Part shown: piece by piece, positions 61,963 through 64,000 of the stretch
How the letters are laid out: every line of letters starts with the position of its first letter
Position numbering within the stretch: position 1 is the first letter of the stretch
Source: JAFGIN01 sp050301235
GTDB taxonomy: Bacteria; Fibrobacterota; Chitinivibrionia; Chitinivibrionales; Chitinispirillaceae
DNA length: 64,000 nt
Assembly (NCBI GenBank): GCA_050301235.1
Contig: JBNKZD010000320.1
Span: 33,537-97,536 of the forward strand
Reading direction: 5' to 3'
Notes under the pieces: model-generated
What the model was told of the DNA's origin: nothing
Database searches by the model: none
What the model saw: only the letters and a program-made list of their open reading frames with translations
Made by a program: the position numbers and the translations under genes

Positions 61963-63288
61963 ATGAAACAAAAACGAAAAACATGCTCAAGTTATAGAGT
62001 TTCAGTTATTGCAATACTCGCCATTACTACCAGCTTTTTGCATTGTAGTTTCAGGGATGAAGAAACTCATACAAAACCTGCTGACCACAACCTGAAAAAC
62101 TCAACTTCAGCATTTATCTACAATATGATACCGGAAAATGCGGGTGCGATGATTTCAACGGAGTATAGTACTGCAATCAATACATTTTCGGTAAATCTAA
62201 TGGGTGAAATTTATAAGAGCAGTTTATTTCATGATAAAAATCTGGTGCTTAGTCCTTATTGTATCAGCCGGAATCTTGCGATTATTACGGAGGCATCAAC
62301 GGGGGAGACTCAGAAGGAGCTTCTTGCAGCAATTGGCGGCAGAGTTGCACTCGATGATGTACATGCGGCTTTGAGCCGTTTACTGTATGCTGACAAATCG
62401 GTTATTCTTCAGATCGCGGATGGGATCTGGGTGGATTCAACAATGTATGTTTTGCAACCAGCATTCAGAGATACGGCAAACAAAAAATATGGTGTTGGAG
62501 TATTCGGACTGGATTTCGGTAATGTTGCCGGGTGTATCAGTACGATGAACAAATGGATTTCAGATAACACTGCTAATAATATTAAAAATGCTGTTACAAA
62601 GGATTTTTTTGAGCCGCGTCCTGCGTTGTTTGTTAACAGCACGATTTATTTCAAAGCTGACTGGACATCACCGTTTGATATTACAAAAACAGAATCCTAT
62701 CCATTTGTGTCTCCATCAGGTACAGTTACTGTACAGATGATGACTTCTTCACAATCTCATAAAACCAGAAAAACTGCTGATTACCAGAATGTGAAAATAT
62801 ACTACGGCACCAACCGCGAAGATTTTTTCTATCTTGATATCTACATGCCGCTCTCCATATCTACTGATGAGTTTTTAGAGAAAAAGTGTCTTTCTGCTTT
62901 GTCAGAAAAAGATTCCTCAGAATATGGTGGATTGCGCATGCCGAAGTTTTTCTTTGAAAATGTGATTGATCTGAAACCACCGCTTCAGGGACTTGGGGTA
63001 AAGAAAGTATTTGATACTCAGAACGGTGAGATTACCGGTATGATTGCTGACAAGTCAGATTTAAATAATAACGGTGCTCATATAAATTACATTAAGCATA
63101 CTGCGGGGATAAGAACTGATGAAGAGGGAACGGTGGCGTATGCAGTTACAGTAACTGCTATTGCTGGAAACGCTTCTGATTATAGTCCTGATGTTATTCT
63201 TGATCATCCATTTGTGTTTTTTATTCGTGCAGGGAGTACCGGGATGGTTTTGTTTGCGGGGGTGGTTAATAATCCTAATGGTAAGTAG
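61963..63288 (+). CDS. Serpin family lipoprotein
   Basis: 441 residues. Signal with lipobox-like TTSFLHC (Cys near 28), so probably a lipoprotein. Serpin core: NLVLSPYCISRNLAIITEASTGETQKEL (serpin helix), FVNSTIYFKADWTSPFD, MPKFFFENVIDL, and the reactive-centre hinge TDEEGTVAYAVTVTA followed by DHPFVFFIRAGSTGMVLFAGVVNNP. The hinge has small residues (Gly, Thr, Ala, Val) that allow loop insertion, so it may be inhibitory, with P1 in the loop after the hinge (about residue 400). Bacterial serpins inhibit host or own serine proteases; the target is unknown. Confidence 0.9.
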   Translation: MKQKRKTCSSYRVSVIAILAITTSFLHCSFRDEETHTKPADHNLKNSTSAFIYNMIPENAGAMISTEYSTAINTFSVNLMGEIYKSSLFHDKNLVLSPYCISRNLAIITEASTGETQKELLAAIGGRVALDDVHAALSRLLYADKSVILQIADGIWVDSTMYVLQPAFRDTANKKYGVGVFGLDFGNVAGCISTMNKWISDNTANNIKNAVTKDFFEPRPALFVNSTIYFKADWTSPFDITKTESYPFVSPSGTVTVQMMTSSQSHKTRKTADYQNVKIYYGTNREDFFYLDIYMPLSISTDEFLEKKCLSALSEKDSSEYGGLRMPKFFFENVIDLKPPLQGLGVKKVFDTQNGEITGMIADKSDLNNNGAHINYIKHTAGIRTDEEGTVAYAVTVTAIAGNASDYSPDVILDHPFVFFIRAGSTGMVLFAGVVNNPNGK

Positions 63289-63381
63289 TCGGTAGGTAGT
63301 GAACAGTGAGAGAATTCTGGTTTCGCACAAGTCGCGGTCGCTTCACCCCACATTCGACTTCGCTCAGTGCAACGCCTGGGT

Positions 63382-63411
63382 CCCCCTCTCCATTAGTGAA
63401 TGGAGAGGGGG
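63382..63411. repeat. Second copy of the CCCCCTCTCCATT hairpin
   Basis: CCCCCTCTCCATT (63382-63394), AGTG, AATGGAGAGGGGG (63399-63411) is identical to 56197-56226 over the full 30 nt, plus the flanking T and AA. It lies between the serpin and YwqK-like genes, both of which end here, so it is also in a convergent position. This supports a terminator-like or intergenic mobile repeat. Confidence 0.65.
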
Positions 63412-63491
63412 AAGAAGAGCGTTTATTTCGAATCCTTCGTATTCTCAAGTTTACCCCTCTGTCGCGATACGAGATCGGGCCACCATTTTCA

Positions 63492-63837
63492 CTATTCTGG
63501 AATTATGTGTTCAATTTCTAATTTAATACTTCCATCTTCATTCCACACAGTCTCTTTACCAGTTTTTACTCCGTTTAAATAGTTGTACTCTGAATATTTT
63601 TGTCCATTCTCGTACCATAACGTATACACTCCGATAATCGCGCCATTATCATAATTTATATCTGATGCCTGTGTCCCATTCTCATAATAAGTTTTGTACG
63701 ATCCGTTATAAATACCATTGGTGTAATGTATTTCTTCCTTAAGCTGGCGGTTTTCATAGTTGCTTATGTATAGACCATCAATTGAATCGTTTTTATACAT
63801 GCATTCAAGGCGAAGATTTCCGTTTTCATACCACGTC
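63492..63837 (-). pseudogene. YwqK/MORN-type repeat protein, 5' end removed by an insertion
   Basis: The reading frame carries tandem MORN-like units with YENG motifs (YENRQL, YYENGTQASDI, WYENGQKYSEY) and, upstream of the first Met at 63800, another, WYENGNLRLE. The frame continues across the putative IS border at 63838 and stops at TAA (63852-63854 on the complement) inside the element. The N-terminal coding part is therefore missing from this side. YwqK-type proteins are listed as antitoxins or toxin-binding proteins. Probably inactive unless translated from the internal ATG at 63800. Confidence 0.65.
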
Positions 63838-64000
63838 TGTCGGCGGGCACCTTAAAACCAGCCACGATGGGCACTTTTTTAGAGCCCAAAACCAGCCATT
63901 TTCTTGACAATGATCTCACCAATGATTTCCTTTCTGAAGGCTCTAACAGAAAGCGAGATCAAGATGGGAAACATACTCAAAATGGTTCAACAACAACAAA
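63838..64000 (+). mobile_element. IS21-like element, left end (truncated by window)
   Basis: From 63838 (TGTCGGCGGGCACC) the DNA changes character and interrupts the MORN frame. Two direct repeats occur: GGGCAC at 63845-63850 and 63869-63874, and AAAACCAGCCA at 63854-63864 and 63888-63898, as in the multiple terminal repeats of IS21-family ends. An ORF starting ATG at 63964 with GNILKMVQQQQ follows. The right end is beyond the window, so the family call rests on this end only. Confidence 0.7.
63964..64000 (+). CDS. istA: IS21-type IstA transposase N-terminus (3' partial)
   Basis: Twelve complete codons, MGNILKMVQQQQ, are in the window. The start resembles IstA-like transposases, and it lies about 125 nt from the element's left end, the usual distance. 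GAGATC at 63951-63956 could be its ribosome site. Too short for a firm identification. Confidence 0.5.
   Translation, partial: MGNILKMVQQQQ

Overview
The window is one contig of a Gram-negative bacterium with an outer membrane. It carries a BatA/B/C/D/E operon, an MlaE/F/D-type lipid transport set, an AsmA-like protein, a patatin/surface-antigen fusion, several probable outer-membrane barrels and lipoproteins, and a short primary-type sigma factor without region 1.1. This mix, with moderately low GC, points to the FCB superphylum (Fibrobacterota or a relative would fit). The phylum is an inference: there is no rRNA in the window to settle it.

Layout. 1-7275 (+): envelope and housekeeping genes: S41 C-terminal processing protease (cut by the window edge), PpiD-like foldase, aminoacyl-tRNA-protein transferase (bpt), an inositol-monophosphatase-fold enzyme, a MarC-family protein and FolC. 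7329-14543: accessory island with a RelE/Phd-type toxin-antitoxin pair, a frameshifted integron-type tyrosine recombinase, and a 1345-codon ORF joining an OmpA-like domain, a peptidoglycan-binding-like segment and a metallo-beta-lactamase fold, flanked on both sides by about 0.6 kb without genes. 14544-28021 (-): the Bat operon with an embedded alpha/beta hydrolase and an extra BatD-like protein, then ProB, a TPR lipoprotein, a HAMP/HisKA protein with no ATPase domain, and a PlpD-like phospholipase. 28152-38031 (+): two predicted outer-membrane proteins, a ComEC-like soluble metallo-hydrolase lipoprotein, a DUF4139 protein, a hybrid histidine kinase and an AsmA-like protein. 38028-40443 (-): mlaD-mlaF-mlaE with ATGA overlaps. 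40604-47251: ferredoxin, a double-HTH protein with a histone H1-like tail, aspartate kinase, an AraC regulator, a sigma-70 factor and a GH20-type hexosaminidase. 47624-56091 (+): CheY, YhcH-family protein, HrpA helicase, a secreted unknown, an LtaS-like sulfatase-fold transferase and a DUF72 protein. 56092-64000: dispersed palindromic repeats, an orphan OppD/OppF pair (OppD apparently starting at CTG), a CPBP protease, an M48 protease, a serpin lipoprotein, and a YwqK/MORN-type gene cut by an IS21-like element that runs off the window end.

The genes work mainly on envelope biogenesis and quality control: PpiD, CTP, Bat, Mla, AsmA, M48 and LtaS-like. The most unusual content is the accessory island (integron remnant and multidomain OmpA/MBL protein), the HTH/H1-tail protein, the kinase lacking its ATPase domain, and several strong inverted-repeat elements in otherwise empty intergenic DNA. 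No tRNA, rRNA or CRISPR array was recognised.
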